A stretch of 64,000 bases of DNA from the NCBI RefSeq assembly GCF_000975135.1, contig NZ_BBRF01000002.1, positions 1 to 64,000 on the forward strand. The letters run 5' to 3'. The position numbers were made by a program, and so were the translations under genes. Of the stretch, positions 1-9,259 are shown in pieces. A model generated the notes under the pieces. The model made no database searches and was not told where the DNA came from. It saw only the letters and a program-made list of their open reading frames with translations. This DNA comes from Demequina aurantiaca. Lineage in GTDB: Bacteria; Actinomycetota; Actinomycetes; Actinomycetales; Demequinaceae. Position 1 is the stretch's first letter; the number at the start of each line of letters is the position of its first letter.

Positions 1-154
1 CCGGAGGTATTCCGAAGGTCGATATCGTCATTGCGTCCACTGTGAGTTTTCTCCCTCAAAGCGTTGATTGAGAGATGCCGCTCGTCATAGTTTTTCATGG
101 CACATTGAGTTCGGGCCAGGCGTTGTACTCAGTCCTCTGGCCGTACGGCGCCGT
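1..154. other. Window edge, no gene recognised
   Basis: This stretch lies downstream of the last gene of the minus-strand xylan locus. I see no convincing coding frame, no tRNA and no strong terminator. It may belong to the 3' flank of the locus or to a neighbouring gene that lies outside the window. Confidence 0.4.
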
Positions 155-1165
155 TTAGGTCAGCTTGGGTCGACCTGTGGATTCACGCATGACCAGTTGA
201 GTGGCAAGGCGTTGACGTGGGTGTGCGATGCGGTTTCCGTGGACCAGCTGCATGGCCATCCGTATTGCTTCGCGCGCCATCTCCTCGAGCGGCTGACGAA
301 TAGTGGTCAGTTCGGGCTGTAGCCACTTGGCGATCATCACGTCATCAAACCCGACGACGGAGAGATCGTCGGGGATCACTAGTCCATGGCGTTTCGCCTC
401 CTTGTACACGCCAGCCGCACACTGGTCGGACCCCGCGAAGATCGCGGTGGGCGGCTGCGGGATGCTGAGCATGCGGCGGGTGGCGGACTCGCCACTCTCT
501 GGGAGGAAGTCTCCCCAGTGTTCTAGGCGTGGATCCGTGGGTACACCGGCCTTCGATAGCGCTGCCCGGTACCCCTGTAGTCGCTCGCGTGAGCATGACA
601 CCTGGGTGGGGCCAGTAATGATTCCAATACGTTGGTGGCCCAGTTGCAGGAGGTGCTGGGTTGCCGCAAAGCCGCCCTCGTAGTTCGTCGCGGCCACGGC
701 CGGTACGTCAGGGGCGGTCCCTCCCAGCGGATCCACGAGCACCACAGGGGTGTTGAGTTTGGACAGTTCCTCGGCGATGCCTTCCTGGAACTCGGTGACG
801 GTGAGCACCACCGCGTCGGTGCGCCGTGTCGCGAGGTGCTGAACCCAGTGACGGTTGCCAATACGACGGCCGTGGGTAGACGTGACGACCAGGCTCACGC
901 CTGCCCGCGCTGCCTCATCCTCTGCGCCCTGCACCAATGGCATGGCCCAGTTTGGATCGAGATCGCGAATGACAAAGTCGATCAGTCCCGTGGGTCGCTT
1001 GCTGGAAGTTCCCCGGCGCATGTAGTGATGCTCCTCGAGCAGTTGGCGCACGTGGTCTCGAGTATCTGAGGCGACCCCTTCGCGTCCGTTAAGCACTTTC
1101 GACACGGTCGGTACAGACACTCCGGCCAACTCCGCAATCTCCGCCATGGACACTCGAGTACTCAT
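155..1165 (-). CDS. LacI-family transcriptional regulator (xylan locus A, last gene)
   Basis: A 336-residue LacI/GalR repressor. The N-terminal helix-turn-helix (AEIAELAGVSVPTVSKVLNG, about residues 8-27) is followed by a hinge and a periplasmic-binding-protein-like effector domain with the usual family signatures (LIDFVIRD, PTAIFAGSD, DLSVVGFDD). Its start codon overlaps the stop of the GH10 gene by 4 nt (ATGA), so it is probably translationally coupled and co-transcribed with the locus it sits in. An alternative start is Met7 (1147). It is a close paralogue of the LacI protein at 9260-10285 (long identical blocks such as STHGRR, RRTDAVVL, LNTPVVLVDP), which suggests a duplication and possibly a shared operator. 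Effector is not visible from sequence; xylo-oligosaccharide is inferred from context. Confidence 0.93.
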   Translation of the reverse strand: MSTRVSMAEIAELAGVSVPTVSKVLNGREGVASDTRDHVRQLLEEHHYMRRGTSSKRPTGLIDFVIRDLDPNWAMPLVQGAEDEAARAGVSLVVTSTHGRRIGNRHWVQHLATRRTDAVVLTVTEFQEGIAEELSKLNTPVVLVDPLGGTAPDVPAVAATNYEGGFAATQHLLQLGHQRIGIITGPTQVSCSRERLQGYRAALSKAGVPTDPRLEHWGDFLPESGESATRRMLSIPQPPTAIFAGSDQCAAGVYKEAKRHGLVIPDDLSVVGFDDVMIAKWLQPELTTIRQPLEEMAREAIRMAMQLVHGNRIAHPRQRLATQLVMRESTGRPKLT

Positions 1166-2454
1166 GCTCCGAGCACCACCCTCAAGTGTTTCTCGTGGCC
1201 AGCCTCCACGGCGAAGTCCGCGCTAACGCCACGGTGGGACATGCGGTAGGTGCCGGCAAAACCCTGCACCCGTAGGCGGCCAGCTTCGTCCGTTCGTTGG
1301 ACGCCCGCTGGATGCCACCACTCGCTTTTGATCAAGTCGTGGATCGCGTCGAAGGCTGGTTTACGTGAGCCATTGGTGCGCAGCAGTCCCGACGGCGCCC
1401 CAAGCCATGCGGTTGCGTCGGAGAGCCCCCAGTACGTCACGGACTCGACTGAGGGGTGGGCGAACAGATTCCGGTAGTGGCGCGTGATCTCAGCTGCCTG
1501 CCGCGCCTCGCCTTGAGCCGTTGACGGCCAATCGGCGGGCGCGAAGTCATTGAGATCAACGATGTGCGCCGGCATGAGGTCTCCCGACACGAGCGACGTC
1601 TCCGTCATCTGTAGCGGCAACCCGAATCTCGCAAACCTCTCGAGGATCTCCCAGATCTCGTCCTCACCGCGGTACCCCTGGTGCATATGAGTTTGAAGTC
1701 CAATGGCGTCGATCTGTATGCCCGCATCGAGGCATTCAGAGATCACGTGCTCGTATTCGGGGGAGAGGTCAAAGTCGTTGAGCACAAGGCGTGCTTGGGG
1801 GTTGGCGGCACGTGCTGTATCAAAAGCCAGGCGCACTGTTTCGACCCGACCCTGGGACTGGGCGAGGCGGGTCACCGCATTGGTCTCGGCGGTGAATCTG
1901 GGCAGGATCACAGATTCGTTGATCGCGTCCCAATGGTCGATCACACCGGCGAATTCTTCTACTTCTCGTTTGATCCGTGCTCGCATTGCCGATTCGGCCT
2001 GCGTCTCAGTCACGTCCATCAGCCAGCGTGGGGCTAGCGTGTGCCACAGCAGCGGATGCCCCTTGACACTCACGTCGTGGCTCTTGAACCAGCGCGCTGC
2101 CGCGAGCAGACGCGCGGTGTCCGGATGTCCGGGCGTGGGTTCAAAGCGCGCCCAATAGAACGGCAGCGTCGCCATGTTAAAGAGTGAAAGCCACTCCTGC
2201 GCAAAAGCTGCGTTGTTGTCGTCGGATGTAGTGACGCTTGAGCCGGCAACAGCATCGTCCGTTGTTGTGGCGTGTTCGTTGGCGAAATCAATCAGGTCAA
2301 AGCCGATGTTTCCGAAGCCGAACGCGTGGCGCACCTGCTCCAGGAGGATGTCGGTGTGGGGGATGAGGGTTCCGCTGCCGTCGACGACGGTCACGGTAGT
2401 GCGCCCGCGCCTGTGATCAAGCGAGGTGGGCACACTGTCCGCAATTGTTGTCAT
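1162..2454 (-). CDS. GH10 endo-1,4-beta-xylanase, no signal peptide
   Basis: A 430-residue glycoside hydrolase family 10 protein. The retaining-mechanism residues are visible: acid/base Glu in WDAINE (E180) and nucleophile Glu in QMTETS (E285); the family motif KGHPLLWHT is at about residue 131. There is no signal peptide, lipobox or carbohydrate-binding module, so it should act in the cytosol on imported xylo-oligosaccharides rather than on polymer. The N-terminal 60 residues form a small beta-rich region before the barrel. It lies 8 nt after the GH3 gene and overlaps the LacI gene, in the operon transporter - GH3 - GH10 - LacI. Family assignment is firm; exact substrate (xylan versus mixed-linkage xylo-oligomers) is inferred. 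Confidence 0.93.
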   Translation of the reverse strand: MTTIADSVPTSLDHRRGRTTVTVVDGSGTLIPHTDILLEQVRHAFGFGNIGFDLIDFANEHATTTDDAVAGSSVTTSDDNNAAFAQEWLSLFNMATLPFYWARFEPTPGHPDTARLLAAARWFKSHDVSVKGHPLLWHTLAPRWLMDVTETQAESAMRARIKREVEEFAGVIDHWDAINESVILPRFTAETNAVTRLAQSQGRVETVRLAFDTARAANPQARLVLNDFDLSPEYEHVISECLDAGIQIDAIGLQTHMHQGYRGEDEIWEILERFARFGLPLQMTETSLVSGDLMPAHIVDLNDFAPADWPSTAQGEARQAAEITRHYRNLFAHPSVESVTYWGLSDATAWLGAPSGLLRTNGSRKPAFDAIHDLIKSEWWHPAGVQRTDEAGRLRVQGFAGTYRMSHRGVSADFAVEAGHEKHLRVVLGA

Positions 2455-2462
2455 CGCGTCGC

Positions 2463-4733
2463 CTAGTTGACCGTGACAGTAGTCATGCGCTCGGAAGCGA
2501 CGGTCACCAGGTAGTCAGGGCCAGTCAGTTCGATCCGGGCTTCCGCGTCACGTGAATCGCTCGCTCCCACCCAGAGGTCCACGGTGCCTGACTCAACGAC
2601 GCGCACACCGGCGCGGTTGGTGAAGGCGAGGCGTGTGGTGGGAACCCGCAGTTCGACGCGACGCGACTCTCCGGCCGCGAGTTCGACCCGGGCAAACCCG
2701 ATCAGTTGGGCGACCGGCCGGGTCACACTGCCGACCAGGTCGTGTCCATACAACTGCACCACGTCCGCGCCCGCGCGCGAGCCAGTGTTGGTCACGGTCA
2801 CATTTGCAACGATTGCTCCATCGCAGGGGATCTGTGCGTCGACCTCCAGATTGGTGTGGGCGAAGGTCGTATACGACAGCCCCGTTCCAAACGCCGATGC
2901 AGGGGTGGTCGAGAGATTGCTGACCTCACCATCGCCGCCAAGCGTGGGGTGGAGGTAGGAATACGGCTGGGCGCCAGCGGACCGGGGGAGGGAGACCGGC
3001 AATTTACCTGAGGGGTTGACGCGCCCAGACAGGACGCCAGCGATGGCGCTGGCCCCCTCCTCGCCGGGGAAGAACGCCTGCACAACCGCGGCACACTGTT
3101 CCATGGCCCACGCGATCGCGTAGGGGCGCCCTGTGACTGCGACGAGTACCACGGGGGTGCCGGTTGCTAGTAGTCGCTCGACCAGTTCACGCTGCACTCC
3201 GGGCAGTTCGAGGCTGTCGGTGTCGCACCCCTCACCGGAGGTGGCTCGGCCGAACAGGCCCGCACTGTCGCCCACCACCACAAGGGCGATGTCTGCGTCG
3301 CGCGTCACGCGTTCCGCCTCCTCGAATCCCGAGGTATCGGCGCTAGCCACGTCACAACCGAGCGCATAGGTCACGTCGGCGTCCCATTCTGCAGCGATAG
3401 CCTCCCGCACCGAGGGCGCCTCAAATCCCATAGGCGTTCCGGGGTGCTGTGCGAGCACATGATTGGCAAAGGAGTAGCAGCCAAACAGTGCATTGGGACG
3501 GTCGGCGTTGGGACCCACCACCGCGATCTTCGTTCGAACGGCCTCGTCTGGAGCGAAGGGCAGCGCACCGTCGTTGCTCACCAACACGATCGACTGTTCG
3601 GCGAGCGTGCGGGCCACCCGACGGTGTTCCGGTGAATCCAGGTCAACGCCGGCAGGCGGCGCATCCTCGAAGGTTGCGCCCAACAAGCCGAGTTCCTCTT
3701 TCTGAGCGAGGATGCGCAATACCGCTCGGTCCACGAGTGCCTCGTCCACCGTTCCGGCGCGCACAGCCTCGGCGAGGGGCGCGAGGTAGGCATTGCCGGT
3801 GGGTAACTCAACATCCACTCCGGCCCTGAGTGCCAGTCCAGCAGCTTCACCCAGGTCGCCTGCCACGTGGTGAAGGATCTGCAGAAAGGCGACGCCAAAG
3901 TAGTCGGCCACCACCACGCCATCGAAACCCCAAGTGCCGCGCAGGAGGTCCGTCAGCAGCGTCTCGTCGGCGGCCACTGGAACTCCGTCGATCTCTGCGT
4001 ACGAGTGCATGACGGAACGCACCTTGCCGTCGAGGACCGCCATCTCGAACGGGATGAGCAGCACGTCGGCAAGCTCTCGGGGGCCCGCATGCACGGGAGC
4101 GAAATTGCGTCCCGCTTGCGACGCCGAGTAGCCCACAAAGTGCTTCAGCGTAGCGTGGACGCCCTCGCTTTGAACGCCCTGGACGTACGCGGTGCCGATG
4201 GTTCCCACAAGGAAGGGATCTTCGCTGATGCACTCTTCGACGCGACCCCAGCGCGCATCGCGCACGACGTCGAGCACCGGGGCTAGGCCCTGATGAATGC
4301 CGAGCGAACGCATCGATTCGCCAATCTGTGCACCCATCGCCGCGACGAGGTCCGGGTTGAAGCTTGCTCCCCACGACAACGGAGCGGGATAGGTCGCCGC
4401 CTTCCATGCGCTGAGTCCCGTCAGGCACTCCTCGTGGACAATTGCGGGGATGCCATGACGCGTCTCAGTGACGAGCTTGCGTTGCTGTTCCCAGAGCCAT
4501 TGTGCGCGAGCATCGGCATCGACGGGAGATGTGCCGTACACGCGAGTGAGGTGGCCGAGCCCGAGTGCCACGGCCTGATCCAGCGCGCCGGTATGCGCGA
4601 CCTCTCCCTGCAGTGGGGCGACGACATCTCCTCCCTCGTCCTGCCAGAAACCCACGAGTTGAGCGAGTTTTTCCTCGAGTGTCATCGACGCGACGATGCT
4701 TGCGATGTCTGTGGAATGTTGTGTGGAGGTCAT
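2463..4733 (-). CDS. GH3 beta-glycosidase (probable beta-xylosidase/beta-glucosidase), locus A
   Basis: A 756-residue family 3 glycoside hydrolase with the usual order: (beta/alpha)8 domain, alpha/beta sandwich, and a C-terminal fibronectin type III-like domain (about 640-735, ending near DLWVGAS). The catalytic nucleophile is Asp277 in VVADYFG; the KHFVGY motif (about 197-202) is present. No signal peptide, so cytosolic. It starts 2 nt upstream-adjacent to the second permease gene, and is followed by GH10, which fits intracellular removal of non-reducing-end sugars from imported oligosaccharides. It is a clear paralogue of the GH3 enzyme at 13680-16016. Family members of this architecture are BxlA-type beta-xylosidases or beta-glucosidases; the xylanase neighbour favours xylose. 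Confidence 0.93.
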   Translation of the reverse strand: MTSTQHSTDIASIVASMTLEEKLAQLVGFWQDEGGDVVAPLQGEVAHTGALDQAVALGLGHLTRVYGTSPVDADARAQWLWEQQRKLVTETRHGIPAIVHEECLTGLSAWKAATYPAPLSWGASFNPDLVAAMGAQIGESMRSLGIHQGLAPVLDVVRDARWGRVEECISEDPFLVGTIGTAYVQGVQSEGVHATLKHFVGYSASQAGRNFAPVHAGPRELADVLLIPFEMAVLDGKVRSVMHSYAEIDGVPVAADETLLTDLLRGTWGFDGVVVADYFGVAFLQILHHVAGDLGEAAGLALRAGVDVELPTGNAYLAPLAEAVRAGTVDEALVDRAVLRILAQKEELGLLGATFEDAPPAGVDLDSPEHRRVARTLAEQSIVLVSNDGALPFAPDEAVRTKIAVVGPNADRPNALFGCYSFANHVLAQHPGTPMGFEAPSVREAIAAEWDADVTYALGCDVASADTSGFEEAERVTRDADIALVVVGDSAGLFGRATSGEGCDTDSLELPGVQRELVERLLATGTPVVLVAVTGRPYAIAWAMEQCAAVVQAFFPGEEGASAIAGVLSGRVNPSGKLPVSLPRSAGAQPYSYLHPTLGGDGEVSNLSTTPASAFGTGLSYTTFAHTNLEVDAQIPCDGAIVANVTVTNTGSRAGADVVQLYGHDLVGSVTRPVAQLIGFARVELAAGESRRVELRVPTTRLAFTNRAGVRVVESGTVDLWVGASDSRDAEARIELTGPDYLVTVASERMTTVTVN

Positions 4734-4735
4734 GA

Positions 4736-5629
4736 TCAGCCCTTCACCGCGCCGGTCAGGCCGTCTACGATGCGGCGCTCCATGAAGAGGAAGAAGACTA
4801 GTGCGGGAACCATAGCCAGCGACGTGTAAGCCATGATCATGGTGGTAGCCGAGGAGTGCTGGCCCTGGAAGGTGGTAACCCCGAGTGGCAGGGTCATGCC
4901 GGTGGGATCACCCGTGAGCAGCAGGAGCGGTAGCAGATAGGCATTCCATGAGCCGATGAACGCCAGCACCCCTACAGTCACCATCCCCGGCTTGGCTAGG
5001 GGCAGCAGCATCCGCCAGAAGAAGCCGATGCGGGAGACGCCGTCCATGAATGCCGCTTCCTCGAGCTCCATCGGGAGGGCCTTCAAGAAGGGGCGCAAGA
5101 TGATAATCGTGACCGGAAGGCCGAACGCAATCTGAGGGATGACGAGACCGGCGAGACCGCTAATTCCCATGTCGCGCAGCAACAGGTACAACGGCAGCAC
5201 GGCCACTGTGAGGGGGAACATGAGCCCCGTGGTGAAGATCACGAAGAAGAACTCGCGTCCACGAAACTTGTAGCGAGCTAGCGGGTACGCAGCCATGGTG
5301 CCGAGAAGGACAACACCCAAGGTGGTGGCGAGGGCCACCAGGGTGGAGTTCAGCAATTGACGCCAGAACAGTGGCGCCGAGAGGATGCTCCAGTAGTTCT
5401 GCCACTGGAACGGGTCGGGGAAGCCAGTGGGATTCTCCGCCAGGTCACCTTGAGTCTTAAAGCCACCCAGGACCAGGTAGAGGATGGGGCCGAGGGTCAG
5501 TGCAACACCTACGAGCGCGAGGCCGACCGACAAGTACACGGACCTGTCGAAACTACGCTTCCTGACTGGGCGCATCGGAGGGGCAGTGGCGGACATCTGT
5601 TCGACGACTGATGGTTGTGATGAGCTCAT
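4736..5629 (-). CDS. Sugar ABC transporter permease (MalG type), locus A
   Basis: A 297-residue inner-membrane permease of the carbohydrate-uptake (CUT1) family with about six membrane segments. The cytoplasmic EAA loop that docks the ATPase is visible as ELEEAAFMDG followed by LPLAKPG. The start at 5629 (MSSSQPS) is chosen because it lies 5 nt after the stop of the preceding permease gene; the open frame continues upstream only as antisense-like low-quality sequence overlapping that gene. It pairs with the MalF-type permease at 5635-6687. No ATPase gene is present in the operon, as is usual for actinobacterial CUT1 systems that share an MsiK-type ATPase. Confidence 0.92.
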   Translation of the reverse strand: MSSSQPSVVEQMSATAPPMRPVRKRSFDRSVYLSVGLALVGVALTLGPILYLVLGGFKTQGDLAENPTGFPDPFQWQNYWSILSAPLFWRQLLNSTLVALATTLGVVLLGTMAAYPLARYKFRGREFFFVIFTTGLMFPLTVAVLPLYLLLRDMGISGLAGLVIPQIAFGLPVTIIILRPFLKALPMELEEAAFMDGVSRIGFFWRMLLPLAKPGMVTVGVLAFIGSWNAYLLPLLLLTGDPTGMTLPLGVTTFQGQHSSATTMIMAYTSLAMVPALVFFLFMERRIVDGLTGAVKG

Positions 5630-5634
5630 GAGGG

Positions 5635-6687
5635 TTACCGAGCCTTTCGGACGCGGTCGGTGTTGTCGTTGCGCAGCACCACGAGCATGTAGGCGATGGC
5701 AATGACAAACGAGATGAAGAACATGATCACTGCAATGGCTGAGCCGTAGCCCCAGTCGGAGCGGAAGAAGCCGATCTGCATCATGTACGTGGCGATGGTC
5801 GAGTATTGGCCCGTGGTGCCGCCCTGGTTCAAGACCCACACCATGTCAAAGAGCTGAATGGACCCGATAATCGACAGGAACGCCCAAATGCGGATGGTGG
5901 GACCGATCAAAGGAATGTTGATGCGCCATTGGATCTGCCACCAACTAGCGCCGTCGATCGACGCTGCCTCCTGCAGGTCCTCCGGCACGCCGGATAGCCC
6001 CGCGAGGAAGAGGATGATCGCAAGTCCGATGTACTTCCAGGTAATAACAAAGAACACGACCCAGAACGCCCACGTCTGATCCTCGAGCCAACCGCCCGCA
6101 GGGGGATTGAGCCCGATGGAGTGCATGAAGTCGGTTGCGATGCCATTGGGATCAAAGATGATGAGCCACATGACGCCAGCAATGACTTCGCTCAGCACGT
6201 AGGGCGCGAACATGATGACGCGAACCGAGGAGCGTCCCGGGAACTTGCGGTTAAGAGTGAGCGCAATGAGCAGTGCGAGCGGAAGCTGCACCACCATCGA
6301 CAGGCCGATGATCGCAAAGTTGTGACCGAGCGCGTCCCAGAACGGCTGGGAGTATTGCGTGGTAAATGCCTGCTTGAGGTCGGGGTCGGTCCCGCCGAAC
6401 AGGGCGCGAGCGTAGTTCTCGAAACCGATGTACTGGGCGTCGGAGAATTGTGAGACGCCGTTCCACTTGTAAAAGCTATACCTGGCCGCGGAGACCACGG
6501 GGTACACGACGAAGGTGAGGAACAGGACCAGCGCCGGTCCAACGAACAGGGTGATTTCGCCCCACTTGCGAATGGTGTCGCGGCGCTTGTGATTGGTGAC
6601 GGGTGTCATGGGACGAGGTCCCGCCGCCGACGCCTTCGCGTCGACGGCGGAACCCTGATCCACACCCGAGGCCTCCAGTGCAGTCAC
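5635..6687 (-). CDS. Sugar ABC transporter permease (MalF type), locus A
   Basis: A 350-residue CUT1 permease with six predicted membrane segments starting at ITLFVGPALVLFLTFVV. The EAA loop reads DLQEAASIDGASWWQ followed by INIPLIGP. The N-terminal about 40 residues are hydrophilic and a start at Met27 (6609) is possible; the longer GTG start at 6687 is kept here. It lies between the binding-protein gene and the MalG-type permease in the same orientation with short spacers, which is the standard order of an oligosaccharide importer operon. Confidence 0.91.
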   Translation of the reverse strand: MTALEASGVDQGSAVDAKASAAGPRPMTPVTNHKRRDTIRKWGEITLFVGPALVLFLTFVVYPVVSAARYSFYKWNGVSQFSDAQYIGFENYARALFGGTDPDLKQAFTTQYSQPFWDALGHNFAIIGLSMVVQLPLALLIALTLNRKFPGRSSVRVIMFAPYVLSEVIAGVMWLIIFDPNGIATDFMHSIGLNPPAGGWLEDQTWAFWVVFFVITWKYIGLAIILFLAGLSGVPEDLQEAASIDGASWWQIQWRINIPLIGPTIRIWAFLSIIGSIQLFDMVWVLNQGGTTGQYSTIATYMMQIGFFRSDWGYGSAIAVIMFFISFVIAIAYMLVVLRNDNTDRVRKAR

Positions 6688-6728
6688 TAGGGGAGCCTCG
6701 CTTTCGTATTCGTTGGCGGTGTGAGGAC

Positions 6729-8093
6729 TTAGGAGGTGGCTGCTGCTGCAGTCATCGCGTCAACGATGTCCTGCGAGGAGCCCTGACCGGCGAACATCGC
6801 GACGATGCCGTCGTTCATTGCGCCACCCACGTTGGGTCCAAACGCCGTGTCCAGCCAGAGCTGCACGTAGCCTGCGTCGCCGGCTACCGACGACAGCTTC
6901 GACAGCACGGGGGATTCGATGGAAGATGCTGCAGCAGGTGCAACCGGCATGCCGCCGACTGCCTCCGCAAAGCCCGCCTGTACGTCGTCGCTGACAATGT
7001 AGGACAGGAAGTCGGCGCACTCCGGGGGAGCATCCACATAGCAGGAGAAGCCATCGCCGCCACCAAGCGCGGCGGTAGGGTCACCCGCTCCGCCAGTGGT
7101 GGCTGGCATGGGGAACCAGTCGAGGTCCTCGTGCAGAGCGGCCTTGCCTTCATCGGTGCCATCGGTGAAACCTTCGTAAACGAAGTAGTTCCACTGGCCC
7201 ATGAGTTCCATAGCGGCCTTCCCAGTGGCAACCAGGCCGGCCGACGAGGTGGCGCCGGTCTGCGCCACGGTCGACGTGAACTGATCCTGGAACGGCTCGG
7301 TGTCAATCATTGCCTGCAGCTGCTCGCCCGCGTCCACCCAGCACGGATCCGAGAAGTCAAAGCTTCCGGTGCCGGCGTTGAGCGCTTCCTGAGAGCAGGA
7401 GCGCAGCGCGAAGTTGTACCACCAGTGCGCAGCGGGCCACTTGTCGCCTGCTCCCACTGCGATGGGAATGATGTCCGCGTCCTTGAGCTTCTGAACCGCA
7501 TCGTCAAGCTCACCCATGGTGGTGGGCACCGCGGTAATCCCTGCCTGCTCGAACAAGGACGGGCGATACCACACACCCTCGACGGCGAACTGGAAGGGCA
7601 GGCCATAGGTCTTGTCGCCAACCTGCCATGGCGCCACGGCGCCACCCAGCTTGGTGACGTCCTCGGCGTTGGATTCACTGAGATCCATCAGGTAGCCAGC
7701 GTCTGCCTGGGCGGCCATCTCGCCGCCGCCCCACTGCTGGAAGATATCGGGCGCATCGCCCGACTGCAGTGCGGTGGGAATGCGAGTCCTCTGGAGATCC
7801 TCGTTCTGAATCTGCTCAATGTTGATGGTGACGTTGGGGTGCTCTGCTGTGTAGTCGGCAGCGACCTTGTCCCAGTAGTCACCGAGTGAGTTCTCGCCGT
7901 TGTCGCCAGCGACGCCGTTGTGCCACCAGGTGAGGGTGACGGGCTCTGCGTTGGGAGCTTCGCTCTCAGTGCCGCCAGTGGCACCGCTAGTGGGCTCTGT
8001 TGAAGGCTCTGGGTCGCTGCTACAAGCAGTGAGTACCAAAGCGGTGGATGCGAGGAGCGCGGTGAGTGCGCCCGCACGACGGAGGTTCGTCAT
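6729..8093 (-). CDS. Extracellular sugar-binding lipoprotein, locus A
   Basis: A 454-residue solute-binding protein, first gene of the minus-strand operon. It has a lipoprotein signal: basic n-region (MTNLRRAG), hydrophobic core and lipobox LTAC with the acylated Cys at residue 24, followed by a Ser/Thr/Glu-rich linker. The mature part has the features of family 1 extracellular binding proteins (PVTLTWWHNG, YTAEHPNVTINIEQIQNEDL, PDIFQQWGGGEM). It would capture oligosaccharides, probably xylo-oligomers, for the two adjacent permeases. It is not a close copy of the binding protein of locus B, so the two loci may differ in ligand. Confidence 0.93.
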   Translation of the reverse strand: MTNLRRAGALTALLASTALVLTACSSDPEPSTEPTSGATGGTESEAPNAEPVTLTWWHNGVAGDNGENSLGDYWDKVAADYTAEHPNVTINIEQIQNEDLQRTRIPTALQSGDAPDIFQQWGGGEMAAQADAGYLMDLSESNAEDVTKLGGAVAPWQVGDKTYGLPFQFAVEGVWYRPSLFEQAGITAVPTTMGELDDAVQKLKDADIIPIAVGAGDKWPAAHWWYNFALRSCSQEALNAGTGSFDFSDPCWVDAGEQLQAMIDTEPFQDQFTSTVAQTGATSSAGLVATGKAAMELMGQWNYFVYEGFTDGTDEGKAALHEDLDWFPMPATTGGAGDPTAALGGGDGFSCYVDAPPECADFLSYIVSDDVQAGFAEAVGGMPVAPAAASSIESPVLSKLSSVAGDAGYVQLWLDTAFGPNVGGAMNDGIVAMFAGQGSSQDIVDAMTAAAATS

Positions 8094-8159
8094 GTTGGGT
8101 CCTTTCAGTCGTCGTTGACCTAGCCGAACATGGCGAGTCTTGCACCGGCGTCATGAAAG

Positions 8160-8180
8160 TGTCAATCGTTATCGATAACG
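8160..8180 (-). promoter_or_regulatory. Promoter -35 box and perfect LacI-type operator of locus A
   Basis: The perfect 14-bp palindrome CGTTATCGATAACG (8167-8180) has the central CG and length expected of a LacI-family operator. On the minus strand it directly abuts a consensus -35 hexamer TTGACA (8160-8165), which is 17 nt from a possible -10 CAAGAC (8137-8142) in front of the binding-protein gene. A repressor bound here would block locus A and, from the other side, the divergent LacI gene at 8212. Which of the LacI proteins binds is inferred, not seen. Confidence 0.75.
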
Positions 8181-8211
8181 TTTTAGTTAGATTGCAGGTA
8201 GCATCGTCGGT

Positions 8212-9249
8212 ATGGAAACACGACCGCGGCCGAAGATGTCCGATGTAGCCCGAATAGCAGGCGTTTCTGTCGCAACCGTCTCGAAAGTCGTCAACGGACG
8301 CTACGGCGTGTCGAAAGAAACTTTCGAAACCGTGCAGCGCGTGATCGATGAACTCGGATACGTCGGCAACCTCAGTGCGACCTCTCTTCGCAGCGCCAAG
8401 ACCAATGTCCTCGGGATCCTCGTGGCCTCATTCGAGCCATTCGCCGCGGAACTGCTCAAGGGCGCCGCATCGGCCGCCGGGGGCAGTGGCTTCGAGCTGC
8501 TCGCGCACGCTGGAAATGACACACATGGCTGGGAGCGGAGGTCACTGGCGCGTATGGGCGGCACGCTCATCGATGGAGCTGTCGTGGTGACCCCGACGGT
8601 GATCGAGGCAAGCAACGTTATCCCCATCGTCGCGGTTGACCCGCATTGGGGACCGACGTTGGTTCCCACCGTGGACTCGGATGGGTTCGGGGGTGGCCGG
8701 GCGGCCGCACGGTATCTCTTGTCACTCGGACACACGCGCATCGCCCATATGGCCGGGCGTGAAGACCTCGACTCGGCCCGCGAGCGTGAGCGTGGCTACC
8801 GAGCGGCCATGCGCGAGGCTGGCGTTGCTGTCGACAACGCGCTCGTGCGTGACGCGCGGTACGACCCCGATATTGCTCTCGAGGTGGCACGCGAGCTCCT
8901 CACTATGGCGGAGCGTCCCACCGCGATCTTCGCGGCCAATGACATTACGGCTTTGAGTGCGATGCGCGTCGCCGCGGAGTTGGGGTTGTCGGTGCCCGAC
9001 GACGTCTCCATCGTGGGTTTCGATGATGTGCCCGAAGCGACGCTCGCTCAGCCTCAGTTGACCACCGTGCGGCAGCCGTTACAGGCCATGGGTGCCGAGG
9101 CGATGCGCATGTTGCTCGACATCTTGGCCGGTGTGGACCGCGAGACCCACGTGCGTATGGACACGGAGCTGATTGTCCGTGATTCCTGCGGGCCAGTTCC
9201 GGACGTTGTGAATCCGGCCACCGAGCCGAGTCCGACGACCACTTCATAG
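8212..9249 (+). CDS. LacI-family transcriptional regulator, divergent to locus A
   Basis: A 345-residue LacI/GalR repressor. The helix-turn-helix is at about residues 8-27 (SDVARIAGVSVATVSKVVNG) and the effector domain carries RPTAIFAAND and DVSIVGFDDV. It is transcribed away from the locus A operon across a 118-bp region containing one perfect operator-like palindrome, so autoregulation and control of locus A are likely. It is less similar to the other two LacI proteins of the window than those two are to each other. The coding region itself holds an inverted repeat (TCGAAAG-AAA-CTTTCGA at 8311-8327). Confidence 0.93.
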   Translation: METRPRPKMSDVARIAGVSVATVSKVVNGRYGVSKETFETVQRVIDELGYVGNLSATSLRSAKTNVLGILVASFEPFAAELLKGAASAAGGSGFELLAHAGNDTHGWERRSLARMGGTLIDGAVVVTPTVIEASNVIPIVAVDPHWGPTLVPTVDSDGFGGGRAAARYLLSLGHTRIAHMAGREDLDSARERERGYRAAMREAGVAVDNALVRDARYDPDIALEVARELLTMAERPTAIFAANDITALSAMRVAAELGLSVPDDVSIVGFDDVPEATLAQPQLTTVRQPLQAMGAEAMRMLLDILAGVDRETHVRMDTELIVRDSCGPVPDVVNPATEPSPTTTS

Positions 9250-9259
9250 CAACCGGTCA

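Noticed and set aside
6603..7889. A 428-codon plus-strand frame opposite the locus A binding protein
   Set aside because: It runs antisense to a well-supported lipoprotein gene, without ribosome-binding site or recognisable domain.
8311..8327. Inverted repeat TCGAAAG-AAA-CTTTCGA as an independent operator feature
   Set aside because: It lies in conserved coding sequence (SKETFE) of the LacI gene, so the symmetry may be due to codons; mentioned only with the locus B sites.
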